A stretch of 64,000 nt of DNA from Chromatiaceae bacterium (lineage in GTDB: Bacteria; Pseudomonadota; Gammaproteobacteria; Chromatiales; Chromatiaceae), in the NCBI GenBank assembly GCA_025458165.1, contig JALOTB010000026.1:29476-93475 (forward strand), read 5' to 3'. Numbering within the stretch: the stretch's first letter is position 1; the number at the start of each line of letters is the position of its first letter. Both the position numbers and the translations under genes were made by a program. Shown piece by piece: positions 33,939-44,368 of this stretch. Below the pieces are notes generated by a model. The model saw only the letters and a list, made by a program, of their open reading frames with translations. It was not told where the DNA came from and did no database searches.

Positions 33939-35853
33939 ATGGCAGGAACGTTCGGAAATCCTGAGATCATCGAAGAAGAGGTCGACATCCTCCTCATCGG
34001 TGGCGGCATGGGTGCCTGTGGTGCGGCCTACGAGATCGGCCCCTGGCTGGACCAGGCCAAGGCCCAGGGCGTGGACATCAAGGTGAAGCTGGTCGACAAG
34101 GCCGCCATGGACCGCTCCGGCGCCGTGGCTCAGGGCCTCTCGGCCATCAATACCTACCTGGGCGACAATGACCCGGCGGACTACGCCCGCATGGTCTCCA
34201 ACGACCTCATGGGCATCACCCGCGACGACCTGGCCTATGACCTGGGCCGCCACGTCGACGACTCGGTGCATCTGTTCGAGGAGTGGGGCCTGCCGATCTG
34301 GAAGCAGCCCGGTGACGAGGGCAAGCCCCTGGTCGAGGGCGGCAAGCCGGTCCGCTCGGGCAAGTGGCAGATCATGATCAACGGCGAGTCCTACAAGTGG
34401 ATCGTCGCCGAGGCCGCCAAGAAGGCCCTGGGCACCGAGCGCATCCAGGAGCGCGTCTTCATCGTCAAGCTGGTCAACGACAAGAAAGTGCTGCCTGCTG
34501 GTCGCCGGTGGCTGCGTGAACATCTTCCGTCCCCGCTCCGTCGGTGAGGGCACCGGGCGCGCCTGGTACCCGGTGTGGAACTCCGGCTCGACCTACGCCA
34601 TGGCGGCCGAGGCCGGCGCCGAGCTGACCATGATGGAGAACCGCTTCGTGCCCGCCCGCTTCAAGGACGGCTACGGCCCGGTCGGCGCCTGGTTCCTGCT
34701 CTTCAAGTCCAAGGCCATCAACGCCTACGGCGAGGAGTACCTGAGCAAGGAAGGTGCGCAGAAGCTGCTGGAGCCCTATGGCCCCTACAACAAGGCCTAT
34801 GTGACCCCGTCCTGCCTGCGCAACCACGTGATGCTGAACGAGATGCTGGAAGGCCGCGGTCCGATCTACATGGACACCGTGACCGCACTGGGCAAGCTCG
34901 CCGAGACCATGACGCCCAAGGAGATCAAGCACCTCGAGGCCGAGGCCTGGGAGGACTTCCTCGACATGTGCATCGGCCAAGCCGGCGTCTGGGCGGGTGA
35001 GAACATCGAGCCGGAGAAGAAGAACTCCGAGCTGATGCCGACCGAGCCCTACCTGCTCGGCTCGCACTCCGGCTGCTGCGGCATCTGGGTCTCCGGTCCG
35101 ACCGATCTCGGCGCCCCGACCAGCGAGGATCACCCCGAGGCCGACAAGATCCCGGCCCACCTGCCCAAGGGCTGGAACTGGGGCTACCGCTCCATGACCA
35201 CGGTGAAGGGCCTGTTCACCGCTGCCGACGGTGTCGGCGCCTCCGGCCACAAGTTCTCCTCCGGGTCCCATGCCGAGGGTCGCCTGTGCGCCAAGGCCAT
35301 GGTCAAGTTCGTCATGGACAACAAGGACTTCAAGCCGGAGCTCGACACCTCGGTCGAAGAGCTGATCGACGAGATCTACCGTCCGGTGCGCAACTTCCTT
35401 GAGCACAAGGACTACACCACCGCCATCGACGTGAACCCCAACTACATCACGCCGAAGATGCTGCAGTTCCGTCTGCAGAAGATCATGGACGAATATGTGG
35501 CGGGCGTGGCGACCTACTACCGCACCAACGCCAAGATGATGGAAGTGGCCGAGCACAAGCTCGAGATGCTGAAGGAAGACGCTCTCAAGATGCGCGCCAA
35601 GGACCTGCACGAGCTCCTGCGCGCTTGGGAGAACTACCACCGCATCCTGGCCGCCGAGGCCCACATGAAGCACATCCAGTTCCGTGAGGAGAGCCGCTAC
35701 CCCGGCTTCTACTACCGGATGGATTACAACTTCATCGATGACCAGAACTGGAAGGTCTTCGTCAACTCGATCTACGATCGCAAGAGCAAGACCTGGACGG
35801 TGTTCAAGCGCAAGCACGTCGACCTGGTCGACAAGGCGAAGTCCTACAAGTAA
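33939..35853 (+). pseudogene. aprA: APS reductase alpha subunit, disrupted by internal deletion and frameshift
   Basis: The frame from 33939 reads as AprA: FAD motif 'ILLIGGGMGACGAAYE', 'DRSGAVAQGLSAINTY', 'GRHVDDSVHLFEEWGLPIW' and 'SGKWQIMINGESYKWIVAEA' to 'VFIVKLVNDK' at about codon 182. It then leaves the family sequence and stops at 34547. The continuation 'KCCLLVAGGCVNIFRPRSVG' is in another frame (positions from 34486) and runs to the stop at 35853 with the rest of AprA ('YPVWNSGSTYAMAAEAGAEL', 'GSHSGCCGIWVSG', 'MTTVKGLFTAADGVGASGHK'). About 25 residues normally present between the two parts are missing, so the lesion is a short deletion that also shifts frame. Codon bias, start, promoter and terminator are intact, so it is recent or an assembly error. 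Confidence 0.85.
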
Positions 35854-35879
35854 GGGCCAGCCGCTCGCTCGCTGAGCGC

Positions 35880-35911
35880 AACCCGGGTGCCGCAAGGCAC
35901 CCGGGTTTTTT
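35880..35911 (+). terminator. Rho-independent terminator of aprBA
   Basis: AACCCGGGTGCC (35880-35891) pairs with GGCACCCGGGTT (35896-35907) over a GCAA tetraloop, with six T residues at 35906-35911. It lies 27 bases after the aprA stop. Textbook form. Confidence 0.93.
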
Positions 35912-35940
35912 ATTGCCTGCAAGGGGCCGGTCTCGGCTTC

Positions 35941-36060
<120 letters not shown>

Positions 36061-36219
36061 ATTTAGGCGACCATCCCTTCAGGACTCGCGGAGCAAGGCC
36101 AACGCCGGGGGTATTTTGGGTGTGCCCTGCGGTCAGGGGGCCGCCAGCGCGGGAACTGGAGTTGACCGAGAACGAACGGCGCGGGCATCCCTGCCCTCTG
36201 CCACCCGCCCTCTCCGGGC

Positions 36220-37674
36220 TTACCTCGGGAGGTTGGTCGTCCCCATCAGCCACTCGTCGACAGCGCGGGCGCATTGGCGCCCCTCGCGGATCGCCCAGAC
36301 GACGAGCGACTGCCCGCGGCGCATGTCCCCCGCGGTGAACACGCCCGGCATGCTCGTGTAGTACGCCTTGGGCCCCTCGGTGCTGCCTTTGACGTTACCG
36401 CGCGGATCGAGCTCCACGCCCAGCTCGGCGACCATCCCCTGGTGCACCGGGTGTAAGAAGCCCATCGCGAGCAGCGCGAGATCGGCCTGAAGCGAGAACT
36501 CTGAGCCCTCGATCTCCGCCATCTGCCAGCGCCCCGCGGCATCCTTGGTCCACTCCAGCTTGACGCAGCGCAGGGCCTTGAGATTGCCCTGGCCGTCGCC
36601 GACGAACTCCTTGGTCGCGATCGACCACATCCGGGTACAGCCCTCTTCCTGCGAGCTGGAGGTACGGAGCTTATTGGGCCAGTCGGGCCAGGTAAGGCCC
36701 TTGTCCTCCTTGTGCGGGGGCATGGGCAGGATCTCGATCTGGGTCACCGATGCCGCCCCGTGACGGTTGGAGGTGCCGATGCAATCGGACCCGGTGTCAC
36801 CGCCGCCGATCACCACGACGTGCCTGCCCTCGGCGCTGACGAACTCCTCGTCGGGCACGAATACGCCCTGCACCCGTTTGCTGTTGGCGCGCAAGAACTC
36901 CATGGCGAAGTGCACACCCCTGAGCCCGCGCCCGGGCACGTCGAGATCGCGCGGTTGCTCGGCGCCGCCCGCGAGGACGACGGCATCGTAGTCCTCAAGG
37001 AGCTTCTTGGCCGGGATTTGGACACCCACGTGGACGTTGGGACGGAACTCCACCCCCTCGGCGCGCATCTGGGCCATGCGCCGATCAATCAGCGTCTTGG
37101 CGAGCTTGAAGTCGGGGATCCCGTAACGCAGCAGACCCCCGATCTTGTCCTGCTTCTCGAACAGGACGACGACGTGTCCAGCACGGGCGAGCTGCTGCGC
37201 CGCGGCGAGTCCCGCGGGTCCGGAGCCGACGATCGCGATCCGTTTGCGCGTGCGGTGGCGCGGGATCTGGGGCTGGATCCAACCCTCCTCCCAGGCCTTG
37301 TCGACGATCGCGCACTCGATGGTCTTGATCGCCACCGGGGAGTCGAGGATGTTCAGCGTGCAAGCAGCCTCGCAGGGGGCGGGACAGATGCGCCCGGTGA
37401 ACTCGGGGAAGTTGTTGGTCGAGTGCAGGACCTCGATCGCGGACCGCCAGTCCCCCCGGTACACCAGGTCGTTCCAGTCCGGGATGATGTTGTTGACAGG
37501 ACAGCCCTGATGACAGAAAGGGATGCCGCAGTCCATGCAGCGGGCGCCCTGCTCGCTCACCTCGCGGTCGGGCAGCGGGATCAGGAACTCTTCATAGTGG
37601 ACGACGCGATCCGCGGCCGGCTGGTAACGGCGGTCGCGGCGGTCGATTTCCATGAAGCCGGTTGGCTTACCCAT
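36220..37674 (-). CDS. gltD: Glutamate synthase, small (beta) subunit
   Basis: 484 residues. N-terminal cysteine clusters '[17 protein letters not shown]' and '[11 protein letters not shown]' bind two [4Fe-4S] centres. The first dinucleotide fold '[20 protein letters not shown]' binds FAD and the second '[20 protein letters not shown]' binds NAD(P)H. It passes electrons to GltB. The ATG at 37674 overlaps the end of gltB by 8 bases and has 'gggggtt' upstream; a TTG three codons earlier is less likely. Converging with aprBA across about 370 bases. Confidence 0.96.
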   Translation of the reverse strand: MGKPTGFMEIDRRDRRYQPAADRVVHYEEFLIPLPDREVSEQGARCMDCGIPFCHQGCPVNNIIPDWNDLVYRGDWRSAIEVLHSTNNFPEFTGRICPAPCEAACTLNILDSPVAIKTIECAIVDKAWEEGWIQPQIPRHRTRKRIAIVGSGPAGLAAAQQLARAGHVVVLFEKQDKIGGLLRYGIPDFKLAKTLIDRRMAQMRAEGVEFRPNVHVGVQIPAKKLLEDYDAVVLAGGAEQPRDLDVPGRGLRGVHFAMEFLRANSKRVQGVFVPDEEFVSAEGRHVVVIGGGDTGSDCIGTSNRHGAASVTQIEILPMPPHKEDKGLTWPDWPNKLRTSSSQEEGCTRMWSIATKEFVGDGQGNLKALRCVKLEWTKDAAGRWQMAEIEGSEFSLQADLALLAMGFLHPVHQGMVAELGVELDPRGNVKGSTEGPKAYYTSMPGVFTAGDMRRGQSLVVWAIREGRQCARAVDEWLMGTTNLPR

Positions 37675-40600
37675 GCTCGGCAACCCCCTTGATCGGCCGG
37701 GCCGGCTGCGGCGGACGCCTCTGGCTCGACTGCAACTGCTCCAGTGCGCGCCGGTAGTCGACGGGCATCACCTTCACGAACCTGGGCAGATACGCGGCCC
37801 AGTCGGCGAGGATGCGGCGCGCCACCTCCGAGTTGGTATAGTGCCGATGACGCTCGATCAGCCGTTTGAGGCGCTGGGCGTCGTAGCGCGTGAGGTCCTG
37901 CGACACCCTAACCAGACCGTGTGATTCGAGATCCCCGCCCTGATGCCCGAGCGCCTCCAGCGCGGCATCCTCCTCGGCGATGGGCTCGAGCTCCACCATC
38001 GCCAGGTTGCAGCGGTCGGCGAAGCCACCGTCCTCGTCCAGCACATAGGCGATGCCGCCCGACATCCCAGCGGCGAAGTTCCTCCCGGTCGGGCCGAGGA
38101 CCACCGCGATCCCGCCGGTCATGTACTCGCACCCGTGGTCGCCGACACCCTCGACCACCGCCGTGGCCCCGGAGTTGCGCACGCAGAAACGCTCGCCGGC
38201 GACCCCACGGAAGAAGACCTCCCCGGTGATGGCGCCGTAGAGGACCGTGTTGCCGACGATGATGTTGTCCTCGGCGCGGGCGATCCCCGACTCGGCCGGC
38301 GGATAGATCACCAGGCGCCCGCCGGAGAGACCTTTGCCGACATAGTCGTTGGCCTCACCCTCCAGCTCGATGGTGACGCCGCGGGCGAGCCAGGCGCCGA
38401 ACGACTGCCCCCCCGTCCCCTTGGCCTTGATGTAGATGCTGTCCTCGGGGAGCCCGGCGTGACCATAGCGCTCGGCCACCCGGCCCGAGAGCATCGCCCC
38501 GACACTGCGGTGATAGTTGCGCACCGCCACCTCGATCTTCACTGGCGTGCCGTCGCGCAGCCCCGGCTCGGCCTGGCGGATCAGGTCGTGATCGAGCGCT
38601 CGCTCGAGGCCATGGTCCTGGCGCTCGCAGTTGTAGCGGGCGACGCCGTCCGGGACGTCGGGCTTGGTGAGGATACGGGAGAAGTCGAGCCCCCTGGCCT
38701 TCCAGTGGTCGATCGCCCGGCGCATCTCCAGGCGGTCGGTGCGACCGATCATCTCGTTGAAGGTCCGGAAGCCGAGCTTGGCCATCAGCTCGCGGACCTC
38801 CTCGGCGACGAAGAAGAAAAAGTTGATGATGTGCTCTGGCTGTCCCGTGAAGTGCTTGCGCAGCTCCGGGTCCTGCGTGGCCACTCCGACCGGACAGGTG
38901 TTCAGGTGGCACTTGCGCATCATGATGCAGCCCGCGACGATCAGCGGCGCGGTCGCGAAGCCGAACTCGTCGGCCCCGAGCAATGCGCCGACCACCACGT
39001 CGCGCCCGGTGCGCATCCCGCCGTCGACCTGCACCGCGATGCGCCCGCGCAGGCGGTTCAGCACCAGGGTCTGATGCGTCTCGGCGAGCCCGATCTCCCA
39101 GGGCGAGCCGGCGTGCTTAATCGAGGTCAGCGGGCTCGCGCCGGTGCCGCCCTCGTAGCCAGCGATGGTGACATGGTCGGCATGGGCCTTGGAGACCCCG
39201 GCCGCCACCGTCCCCACACCCACCTCGGAGACCAGCTTGACCGAGATCCGCGCCCTGGGGTTGACGTTCTTGAGATCGTGGATGAGCTGCGCGAGGTCCT
39301 CGATCGAGTAGATGTCGTGGTGCGGCGGCGGCGAGATCAGCCCAACGCCCGGCGTGGAGTGGCGTACCCGCGCGATCTGCGGGCTCACCTTGTGCCCCGG
39401 GAGCTGGCCGCCCTCACCGGGCTTGGCCCCCTGCGCCATCTTGATCTGGATGTCGTCGGCGTTGACCAGGTACTCGGCCGTGACGCCGAAGCGCCCCGAG
39501 GCGACCTGCTTGATCGCCGAGCGCTCCGGATTCGGGGAGCCGTCGGGGAGCGGGTTGAAGCGCTCCGGCTCCTCACCGCCCTCGCCGGTGTTGGACTTGC
39601 CCCCGATCGCGTTCATCGCCCGGGCGAGCGTGGTGTGCGCCTCCTGCGAGATCGACCCGAACGACATGGCCCCGGTCGCGAAGCGCTTGACGATCGCGCT
39701 GGCGGGCTCGACCTCGTCGAGGGGGATCGGGGTGTCGGCGAGCTTTAGCTCCATCAGGCCGCGGAAGGTGAGCAATCGCTCGGACTGCTCGTTGACCAGC
39801 CGCGAGAACTCGCTGTAGGTCGCGAAGCTCTTGGCGCGGGTGGCGTGCTGGAGCTTGGCGATGGTATCGGGGGTCCAGACGTGGTCCTCGCCGCGCAAGC
39901 GGTAGGCGTAGTCGCCCCCGACGTCGAGATGCCGGCGGTAGATCTGCTCGTGGCCGTACGCCTGCTGGTGCCAGCGCACCGCCTCCTCGGCCACCTCGGC
40001 GAGCCCGATGCCCTCCACCCGCGTGTGGGTGCCGGTGAAGTATTTGGCGACGAAGGCGCCGTTCAGTCCGACGGCGTCGAAAATCTGGGCGCCGCAGTAA
40101 GACTCCAGCATGGAAATGCCCATCTTGGACATCACCTTCAGCAGACCCTTGCCGACCGCCTTGATGTAGCGCTTCTGGGCCTCCTCGAAGCTCAGCCGCT
40201 CGGGGAGCTGCGGCAGGAGCGACTCGATGGTGTCGAAGGCCAGGTAGGGGTTGACCGCCTCGGCCCCATACCCCTCCAGGATGGCGAAGTGGTGGACCTC
40301 CAGCGCCGCCCCGGTCTCGACCACGATCCCGGAGCTGGTGCGCAGCCCCCGGCGGATCAGGTGATGGTGCACCGCCGACGTGGCGAGCAGCATCGGGATG
40401 GGGATGTGGTCGAGGTTGGTGTTGCGATCCGAAAGGATCAGGATGTTGTAGCCCGCGAGCACCGCCTGCTCGGCCTGCTCGCACAGCCGGTCGAGCGCGG
40501 GCGCCATGCCGGCGGCACCCTCGACCGCCGGGTAGACGACCTCCAGCGTGCGGGTGCGGAAGGCCGCCCCCGAGCTGAACTCGATATGACGGATGCGCTC

Positions 40601-42322
40601 AAGGTCCTGATTGGTCAGGACCGGCTGCGGGGTCTCCAGGCGCCAGTGCTTGCCGGCCTCGTCGATGCCGAGCAGGTTGGGCCGCGGGCCGATCATGCAC
40701 ACCAGCGACATCACCAGCTCTTCGCGGATCGGGTCAATCGGCGGGTTGGTGACCTGGGCAAAGTTCTGTTTGAAGTAGCTCGCGAGCGGCTTCGGCCGGC
40801 TGGAGAGGACCGAGGGCGGGTTGTCCGCCCCCATCGAGCCGACCGCCTCCTGCCCGGTGAGGATCATCGGCTTCAAGAGGAGGTTGATGTCCTCCTGCGT
40901 GTACCCGAAGGCCTGCTGCGAATCGAGCAGGGTCTCCGCATCCGGCGACATGGGCCCGACGTTGGTCGGCAGCTCCTCGAGCCGGATCTGGGTCTTCTTC
41001 AGCCACTCGCCGTAGGGCTTGGCCTCAGCGAGGGCGGTCTTGATCTCGGCGTCGTCGATGATGCGCCCCTGCTCCAGATCGATCAGGAGCATCTTGCCGG
41101 GCTGCAGGCGCCACTTCTTGACGATCTTCGACTCGGGGATGTCCAGCACCCCCATCTCCGAGGCCATCACCACCAGGTCGTCCTCGGTCACCAGGTAGCG
41201 CGCCGGGCGCAGCCCGTTGCGGTCGAGGGTCGCGCCGATCTGACGCCCGTCGGTGAAGGCCACCGCCGCCGGGCCGTCCCAGGGCTCCATCAGCGCGGTG
41301 TGATACTCGTAGAACGCGCGACGCTTCTCGTCCATGAGCTTGTTGTTGGTCCAGGCCTCGGGGATCAGCACCATCATGGCGTGGGCGAGCGAATAGCCGC
41401 CCATGACCAGAAGCTCCAGGGCGTTGTCGAAGCACGCGGAATCCGACTGACCCTCCGGGATCAGCGGCCAGATAGTGTCGAGGTCGTCGCCGAGGATCTT
41501 CGAGCGCATGGTATGGCGGCGCGCCGCCATCCAGTTGACGTTGCCGCGCAGGGTGTTGATCTCGCCGTTGTGGCAGATCATGCGGAAGGGATGGGCCAGG
41601 TCCCAGGTCGGGAAGGTGTTGGTCGAGAACCGCTGATGGACCAGGGCCAGCGCCGAGGCGAAACGCGGGTCTTTCAGATCCAGGTGGAAGCGGCCCACTT
41701 GATGGGCGAGCAGCATGCCCTTGTAGGTAATGGTGCGCGAGGACAGGGACACGGTATAGAACCCCCTATCGTCGCCGCCCAAGGCGCGGATGGCGTTGTC
41801 CATGCGCTTGCGGATGACGAAGAGCTTGCGCTCGAAGGCATCCTGGTCCGCGCAGTTCTCCCCGCGACCGACGAAGACCTGGCGGATCACCGGCTCGGTC
41901 GGCAGCACGCTCTCACCGAGATCGCTGTTGTCCACCGGGACGTCGCGCCAGCCGAGCACCACCTGACCGCCCTCGGTGAGGTGACGGTCGATGACCGCCT
42001 CCAGCTCGGCCCGCTCCCCGGGGTCCTTCGGCAGGAAGAGATGGCCAACGCCGTAGTGTCCGGCGGGCGGCAGCGCGAAACCGCAGACCGCGCGAAAGAA
42101 GGCGTCAGGGACCTGCACCAAGATGCCCGCGCCGTCGCCGGCCTTCGGGTCGGCCCCCACCGCGCCCCGGTGAGTCAGTCGCTCCAGGAGCTCTAGCCCC
42201 TGGCGAACCAGCTCGTGGCTCTTACGATTCTTGATGTTGCAGACGAAGCCGACGCCGCAGGCGTCGCGCTCGAGCGCCGGGTCGTAGAGACCCTGCGCGG
42301 GGGGATAGGCACGAAGGCTCAT
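37667..42322 (-). CDS. gltB: Glutamate synthase, large (alpha) subunit
   Basis: 1551 residues. The first 21 residues are a propeptide ending before Cys 22 in '[20 protein letters not shown]', the N-terminal nucleophile of the glutamine amidotransferase domain. Central domain follows, then the FMN-binding synthase domain with '[20 protein letters not shown]', '[20 protein letters not shown]' and the 3Fe-4S loop '[18 protein letters not shown]', and the C-terminal beta-helix with repeated glycine turns ('[17 protein letters not shown]'). It makes two glutamates from glutamine and 2-oxoglutarate. First gene of gltBD. A dyad GCACAA-N8-TTGTGC lies about 70 bases upstream at 42393-42412. Confidence 0.97.
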   Translation of the reverse strand: MSLRAYPPAQGLYDPALERDACGVGFVCNIKNRKSHELVRQGLELLERLTHRGAVGADPKAGDGAGILVQVPDAFFRAVCGFALPPAGHYGVGHLFLPKDPGERAELEAVIDRHLTEGGQVVLGWRDVPVDNSDLGESVLPTEPVIRQVFVGRGENCADQDAFERKLFVIRKRMDNAIRALGGDDRGFYTVSLSSRTITYKGMLLAHQVGRFHLDLKDPRFASALALVHQRFSTNTFPTWDLAHPFRMICHNGEINTLRGNVNWMAARRHTMRSKILGDDLDTIWPLIPEGQSDSACFDNALELLVMGGYSLAHAMMVLIPEAWTNNKLMDEKRRAFYEYHTALMEPWDGPAAVAFTDGRQIGATLDRNGLRPARYLVTEDDLVVMASEMGVLDIPESKIVKKWRLQPGKMLLIDLEQGRIIDDAEIKTALAEAKPYGEWLKKTQIRLEELPTNVGPMSPDAETLLDSQQAFGYTQEDINLLLKPMILTGQEAVGSMGADNPPSVLSSRPKPLASYFKQNFAQVTNPPIDPIREELVMSLVCMIGPRPNLLGIDEAGKHWRLETPQPVLTNQDLERIRHIEFSSGAAFRTRTLEVVYPAVEGAAGMAPALDRLCEQAEQAVLAGYNILILSDRNTNLDHIPIPMLLATSAVHHHLIRRGLRTSSGIVVETGAALEVHHFAILEGYGAEAVNPYLAFDTIESLLPQLPERLSFEEAQKRYIKAVGKGLLKVMSKMGISMLESYCGAQIFDAVGLNGAFVAKYFTGTHTRVEGIGLAEVAEEAVRWHQQAYGHEQIYRRHLDVGGDYAYRLRGEDHVWTPDTIAKLQHATRAKSFATYSEFSRLVNEQSERLLTFRGLMELKLADTPIPLDEVEPASAIVKRFATGAMSFGSISQEAHTTLARAMNAIGGKSNTGEGGEEPERFNPLPDGSPNPERSAIKQVASGRFGVTAEYLVNADDIQIKMAQGAKPGEGGQLPGHKVSPQIARVRHSTPGVGLISPPPHHDIYSIEDLAQLIHDLKNVNPRARISVKLVSEVGVGTVAAGVSKAHADHVTIAGYEGGTGASPLTSIKHAGSPWEIGLAETHQTLVLNRLRGRIAVQVDGGMRTGRDVVVGALLGADEFGFATAPLIVAGCIMMRKCHLNTCPVGVATQDPELRKHFTGQPEHIINFFFFVAEEVRELMAKLGFRTFNEMIGRTDRLEMRRAIDHWKARGLDFSRILTKPDVPDGVARYNCERQDHGLERALDHDLIRQAEPGLRDGTPVKIEVAVRNYHRSVGAMLSGRVAERYGHAGLPEDSIYIKAKGTGGQSFGAWLARGVTIELEGEANDYVGKGLSGGRLVIYPPAESGIARAEDNIIVGNTVLYGAITGEVFFRGVAGERFCVRNSGATAVVEGVGDHGCEYMTGGIAVVLGPTGRNFAAGMSGGIAYVLDEDGGFADRCNLAMVELEPIAEEDAALEALGHQGGDLESHGLVRVSQDLTRYDAQRLKRLIERHRHYTNSEVARRILADWAAYLPRFVKVMPVDYRRALEQLQSSQRRPPQPARPIKGVAEHG

Positions 42323-42562
42323 CGTTGCTCTCGCTGGTACCTGGGCTCACGCCCAACATTCTGCCGGCTGGTTGCGCTCCCGCAAACCATGGGCACAAGC
42401 GCGTTATTGTGCGCACGCGCCGGGGCCTTACCCCCGGGTCCCTGGGGGGCGCCGCGACCGCATAGCTTGGGAACTGGCCCAGTGTCGGTGCAGCTTCGAG
42501 AGCGGCGCACCAGGGCGGTGCAGTCGGCGCCCCGCAATCGGGCGGATCGCGACGCCATACCT

Positions 42563-42592
42563 CGGCCATCCTGGCCGTAACCAGCGTCTCCC
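42563..42592. repeat. Short partial relative of the 61-bp repeat
   Basis: CGGCCATCCTGGCC at 42563-42576 is shared with the 61-bp repeat at 14520 (other orientation); it is followed by 'cagcgtctccct', which resembles the right arm of the family B hairpins (cagcgtttccct). It lies at the 3' end of the transglycosylase gene. Could be a decayed copy. Confidence 0.4.
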
Positions 42593-43455
42593 TAGGGCGC
42601 CAGCCGCGCCGCGATGCGGCTCACGTAGGCACGGGTCTCGGCGTAGGGCGGCACGCCACGGTAGCGGTCGACTGCGCCCTCGCCGGCGTTGTAGCCGGCC
42701 AGGGCCAGGGTGAGGTCACCATCGTAATAGTCGAGCAGCCAGCGCAGATAGGCCATACCGCCGCGCAGATTCTGCTCCGGGTCCCAGACGTTCCCCACCG
42801 CGAAGCGTGCCGCGGTCTCTGGGATGAGCTGCATCAACCCTTGGGCGTTCTTGTGCGAGCGGGCGCTGGGGTCGAAGTTGGACTCGACCTCCACCACCGC
42901 AAGCACCAGGTTGGGGTCCAAACGGTACTCGGGGGCGAGGGTGCGCACCATCTCGGCGATCGGGCCCTTGGCCGGGTGCGGCTTGCCGCCCACGATCAGA
43001 TTGGCGCGCTCGGCCCCGATGGGCAGCCCGTCGCTCAAGATGCAGTCGGCGCTTGCCCGCGACTTCACCCGCAGCAGCTTGAGCATGTTCGCGGCATGGC
43101 GATCATTGTTGGCGGCGGCCTTGGCGAACCACGCGGCGGCCAGGGCGTCGTTGCGCTTGACCCCGCGGCCATGGGCGTAGAGATAGCCTAGGTAGTATTG
43201 CGCGGCGGCGTCGCCCTGGCCCGCTGCCTTGCAGTAGAGCCGGATCGCGCGGTCGATGCTGCGCGGGACACCCTCGCCGTGCTCGTAGCGCCGCCCCCAC
43301 TCGGTGAGCTGCGCGCGGTTGGACGACGCGTGGATGCTGTCGAACCCGGAGGCGGCCCAGGGCGCAGTGACCGGCAACCCCAAGGCGACGGCAAGCACGC
43401 TGCCGGCGATGCGCCGCCACCACGCCGCGGCGGTCTGGCCGAGGTCATCGGTCAT
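42592..43455 (-). CDS. Lytic transglycosylase with Sel1 repeats
   Basis: 287 residues. N-terminal export signal (about 14-34). Two Sel1-like repeats (about 50-115): 'WGRRYEHGEGVPRSIDRAIR' and 'YYLGYLYAHGRGVKRNDALA'. The SLT domain (about 150-287) shows the catalytic Glu in 'VVEVESNFDPSARSHKNAQG', then 'LMQLIPETAARFAV', 'NLRGGMAYLRWLL' and 'LALAGYNAGEGAVDRYRGVP'. It would cut peptidoglycan glycan strands in the periplasm. ATG at 43455 has 'gggggctgacg' before it; the longer open frame upstream overlaps the divergent promoter region. Confidence 0.9.
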   Translation of the reverse strand: MTDDLGQTAAAWWRRIAGSVLAVALGLPVTAPWAASGFDSIHASSNRAQLTEWGRRYEHGEGVPRSIDRAIRLYCKAAGQGDAAAQYYLGYLYAHGRGVKRNDALAAAWFAKAAANNDRHAANMLKLLRVKSRASADCILSDGLPIGAERANLIVGGKPHPAKGPIAEMVRTLAPEYRLDPNLVLAVVEVESNFDPSARSHKNAQGLMQLIPETAARFAVGNVWDPEQNLRGGMAYLRWLLDYYDGDLTLALAGYNAGEGAVDRYRGVPPYAETRAYVSRIAARLAP

Positions 43456-43549
43456 CGTCAGCCCCCCATCTGCGCACACCCCGCCGGTCGGCCGGGCCGG
43501 CGGCAAGTCTGTAGAATCCACATCGCAGCTTCGATCCCGGCACCTGCCC

Positions 43550-44116
43550 ATGCCCGCTCACACCGGCCGACTCATCCTAACCGAGCAAGATCCATTCCGA
43601 CTGCCTGACGAGGCAGCCCTGCGCACGGCGCTCGATGCGGTCGGTCTCATCGCAGGCCCGCTCCCCGACGGGGAGGCGGGCTACGCCACCGGGCCAAGGT
43701 TCCTAGAGCTCGTCGTCTTCGCCGGCTGCGCGGTGAGGCTCGAGCTGTCACCCCGCGGCGACGGCGGCCCATTCTGTCACGTCCGCCTCCTCGGGCCCTA
43801 TACCCTGCCCCGCTTCCTCGGGGGCCGCAACACCCGCCCGCCACGCTGCCCGAGCTGTCGGGCGCCGCTCAAGGGTTGGGCCGGGGCGGCGCTGGGATGG
43901 GACCGCTCCGCCGAGCAGCCGCTCGCGTGCCCCGCCTGCGGGGCAAGGGCATCGGCATTTCGTTGGGACTGGAAGGAGGGCGCCGGTTTCGGACGCCTGC
44001 TGCTGAGCATCGAAGAGGTCTTTCCCGGCGAGGCGGTCCCCACCCCGGCCCTCCTCGACCTGCTGACCCGCACCTCCGGTCGGCCATGGCGGTACTTCTA
44101 CGCCCAGGACCCCTGA
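43550..44116 (+). CDS. Unknown protein with zinc-ribbon cysteines
   Basis: 188 residues, cytoplasmic. The middle has two Cys pairs, 'RCPSCRAPLKGW' and 'LACPACGARASAF', about 30 residues apart, forming a likely zinc ribbon. The N-terminal part ('LVVFAGCAVRLELSP') and the C-terminal 'LLSIEEVFPGEAVPTPALLD' read as a compact alpha/beta fold ending in 'RPWRYFYAQDP'. I know of similar-looking uncharacterised proteins but no function. Divergent from the transglycosylase by 94 bases. Confidence 0.7.
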   Translation: MPAHTGRLILTEQDPFRLPDEAALRTALDAVGLIAGPLPDGEAGYATGPRFLELVVFAGCAVRLELSPRGDGGPFCHVRLLGPYTLPRFLGGRNTRPPRCPSCRAPLKGWAGAALGWDRSAEQPLACPACGARASAFRWDWKEGAGFGRLLLSIEEVFPGEAVPTPALLDLLTRTSGRPWRYFYAQDP

Positions 44117-44174
44117 CAGCCCAAGCGTGACAATCGTCCGCAGCGGGTCACCACATAGCCGTTGGCTCCGAGCC

Positions 44175-44250
44175 CGTAGGTCGGGCTTGCACCCGACAGC
44201 GCCCTACGAGCCAACCGCCACGTCGCCGTAGGCCTGAAGGCCGACCTACG
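44175..44250. repeat. REP-like element, unit 1
   Basis: CGTAGGTCGG at 44175-44184 and CCGACCTACG at 44241-44250 are inverted; inside are hairpins gtcgggc-ttgca-cccgac and ggcc-tgaa-ggcc. This 'gtcgggctt...cccgac' type is frequent in Gammaproteobacteria. It lies between convergent genes. Confidence 0.75.
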
Positions 44251-44282
44251 GATTGACCAGGCCCCACGTCCGGCAAGATACA

Positions 44283-44352
44283 AGGTCGGGCTTCAGCCCG
44301 ACAGCACCGTTTGAGCGGACCGCGAGCTCGCTGCCGGCCTGAAGTCCGACCT
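44283..44352. repeat. REP-like element, unit 2
   Basis: AGGTCGGGCTTCAGCCCGAC begins the unit, with its own hairpin (gtcgggct-tca-gcccgac core); CCGACCT at 44346-44352 closes it. Same orientation and order of motifs as unit 1 (33 bases away), so a direct duplication that has diverged. Confidence 0.75.
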
Positions 44353-44368
44353 CTCGTCGGACGCACGG

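Noticed and set aside
34516..35853. The second aprA frame as an independent gene starting at 34516
   Set aside because: Its first codon is the GTG of the conserved 'GGCVNIF' motif inside AprA and homology continues upstream in the same frame without a start or ribosome-binding site; it is the 3' part of a broken aprA.
37943..42196. Long plus-strand frames antisense to gltB
   Set aside because: They are byproducts of high GC at third positions; residue composition (H, R, G, L, V, D rich without motifs) is shadow-like and gltB is unambiguous on the other strand.
42393..42412. The dyad GCACAA-N8-TTGTGC before gltB as an NtrC site
   Set aside because: The spacing does not fit the NtrC consensus (GCAC-N7-GTGC type) and no sigma54 GG-N10-GC promoter is found next to it; only a dyad of unknown meaning can be stated.
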